Shown: in pieces, positions 63,102 to 64,000 of the stretch
How positions within the stretch are numbered: the first letter of the stretch is position 1
How the letters are laid out: each line of letters starts with the position of its first letter
Assembly (NCBI RefSeq): GCF_900111235.1
Contig: NZ_FOJI01000005.1
Span: 62,001-126,000 of the forward strand
Direction of reading: 5' to 3'
Origin: [Clostridium] fimetarium
GTDB lineage: Bacteria > Bacillota > Clostridia > Lachnospirales > Lachnospiraceae
Length of the DNA: 64,000 nucleotides
Translations under genes and position numbers: made by a program
Notes under the pieces: model-generated
Databases searched by the model: none
The model's input: only the letters and a program-made list of their open reading frames with translations
Told to the model about the DNA's origin: nothing

Positions 63102-63851
63102 ATGAAATTGGTTTTAATACGGCATGGAGAAAGTGAATGGAACCAAAAAAACCTTTTTACCGGCTGGACAGATGTTGATTTAACCGCAAATGGGATAGAT
63201 GAAGCACAAAATGCGGGAAGCTTGTTAAAGCAAGATGGATTTGACTTTGATATCTGTTATACCTCTTATTTAAAAAGAGCCATACATACATTGAATCTCA
63301 TTCTAGAGAAGCTTGATCGACAGTGGCTACCAGTTATTAAAACTTGGAAGCTAAATGAAAGGCATTATGGAGCTATACAAGGCCTTAACAAGGCTGAAAC
63401 CGCTCAGAAATATGGAGAGGAACAAGTGAAAATCTGGCGTAGATCGTTTGCTATACGTCCGCCGGAACTTAATGAAAATGACGAGAGAAGCCCACGTTTG
63501 CAGATACAATATCGAAACGAAAATCAGAAGGAACTTCCTTTATGCGAAAGCCTTGAGGACACAATAGCAAGGGTTGTACCATACTTTGAAAAAAATATTA
63601 GAAAAGATATGATAGATGGAAAGCAGGTGTTGATTGCTGCACACGGCAATTCTATTCGTGCATTGGTCAAATATTTCGAGAAACTTTCTGAGAAAGATAT
63701 CACTGAAGTGAATATTCCTACTGGAATTCCACTAGTTTATGAGTTTGACGACAAGTGGAACGTTTTGAAAAAATACTATCTTGGAGATCAGGAACAGATT
63801 CAGGCTAAGATGCAATCAGTTACAGATCAGGGAAAAGTGTCAAAAATTTGA
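63102..63851 (+). CDS. gpmA: 2,3-bisphosphoglycerate-dependent phosphoglycerate mutase
   Basis: This 249-residue protein has the phosphohistidine motif [23 protein letters not shown], the catalytic Glu in [14 protein letters not shown] and the second His in [15 protein letters not shown]. It interconverts 3- and 2-phosphoglycerate, the step before enolase encoded just upstream. ATG 63102 is nine bases from GGAGG and is preferred over ATG 63096, which is only three bases away. Confidence 0.94.
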   Translation: MKLVLIRHGESEWNQKNLFTGWTDVDLTANGIDEAQNAGSLLKQDGFDFDICYTSYLKRAIHTLNLILEKLDRQWLPVIKTWKLNERHYGAIQGLNKAETAQKYGEEQVKIWRRSFAIRPPELNENDERSPRLQIQYRNENQKELPLCESLEDTIARVVPYFEKNIRKDMIDGKQVLIAAHGNSIRALVKYFEKLSEKDITEVNIPTGIPLVYEFDDKWNVLKKYYLGDQEQIQAKMQSVTDQGKVSKI

Positions 63852-63885
63852 TATAATTATAGAATAACAATGATTATTATAGAAT

Positions 63886-63957
63886 TATAAAGAATAAAGA
63901 ATAAAGGATAAAGAATAAAGGATAAAGAATAATCAACAAAGAATAAAGTATAAAGTA
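63886..63957. repeat. Tandem heptamer-like purine-rich repeats
   Basis: About eight copies of a 7-base (A/G)ATAAAG word lie in the 3' flank of gpmA. Confidence 0.7.
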
Positions 63958-63985
63958 AAAGGCAAAAATAAAAAAATCGTTTATC

Positions 63986-64000
63986 AGGAGGCAAATTTAT
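63986..64000 (+). promoter_or_regulatory. Ribosome binding site of the next gene
   Basis: AGGAGG (63986-63991) followed by nine bases up to the window end places a start codon at about the first base beyond the window. The gene itself is not visible. Confidence 0.6.

Overview
The window is AT-rich DNA with closely packed, mostly forward-strand genes behind strong AGGAGG-type ribosome binding sites. It has a tyrosine T-box, an SPATG sorting signal, Zn-PLC-like, GH3 and LysM/GH18 genes, an Agr-like pair and many TetR regulators. This points to a spore-forming, plant-polysaccharide-degrading member of the Clostridia, most likely Lachnospiraceae (Lachnoclostridium-like). That assignment is inferred from gene content, not from a marker gene. 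No rRNA, tRNA, CRISPR array, intact insertion sequence or prophage was found.

Layout. 1-4240: the end of a B12-binding protein, a DAK2-DegV (fatty acid kinase/fatty-acid-binding) fusion, DUF1295 and DUF2177 membrane proteins, and a heliorhodopsin with all key retinal-pocket residues. 4600-8580: GH3 beta-glucosidase, a GtrA-like protein and an AraC-HD hydrolase fusion. 8690-12600: OpuC-type osmoprotectant ABC transporter behind a long attenuator-like leader with a 55-codon ORF. 12800-13260: serine-recombinase tail plus a small basic ORF. 13470-16150: threonine aldolase, Tyr T-box and tyrS. 16300-22425: surface protein with thioredoxin-like segments, a cystine-type symporter, a Ser/Thr-rich membrane protein and a LysM/GH18-like protein. 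22550-29160: GntR/DUF5808 pair, XRE-TPR regulator, racemase-PhzF pair and two methyltransferases. 29460-32540: Zn-PLC-like protein, GT4 glycosyltransferase and UDP-glucose dehydrogenase. 32580-39570: TetR/DUF998, LysR/MetE-like, 5'-nucleotidase and a DinG-family helicase behind four 28-bp repeats.

39570-44090 is mostly non-coding. It holds two diverged copies of an approximately 0.82-0.85 kb element, each with its own promoter, a 5' pairing element, near-identical internal blocks and a GC-rich terminator. They flank a P-loop kinase gene and an EamA transporter gene, and look like paralogous large structured RNAs. A second recombinase-tail plus small-basic-ORF pair follows copy 2. 44200-51340 is a signalling block: DUF454 protein, hybrid histidine kinase, AgrA/AgrC-like pair, chemoreceptor and a stand-alone receiver.

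51480-64000: glycerol-dehydrogenase-like enzyme, a second-type RsmH, a TetR/alpha-beta hydrolase pair with twin operators, a MATE pump behind a leader-peptide/terminator attenuator, a TetR/condensation-domain locus, an Nramp transporter, enolase and phosphoglycerate mutase. The most notable items are the heliorhodopsin neighbourhood and the twin large non-coding RNAs.
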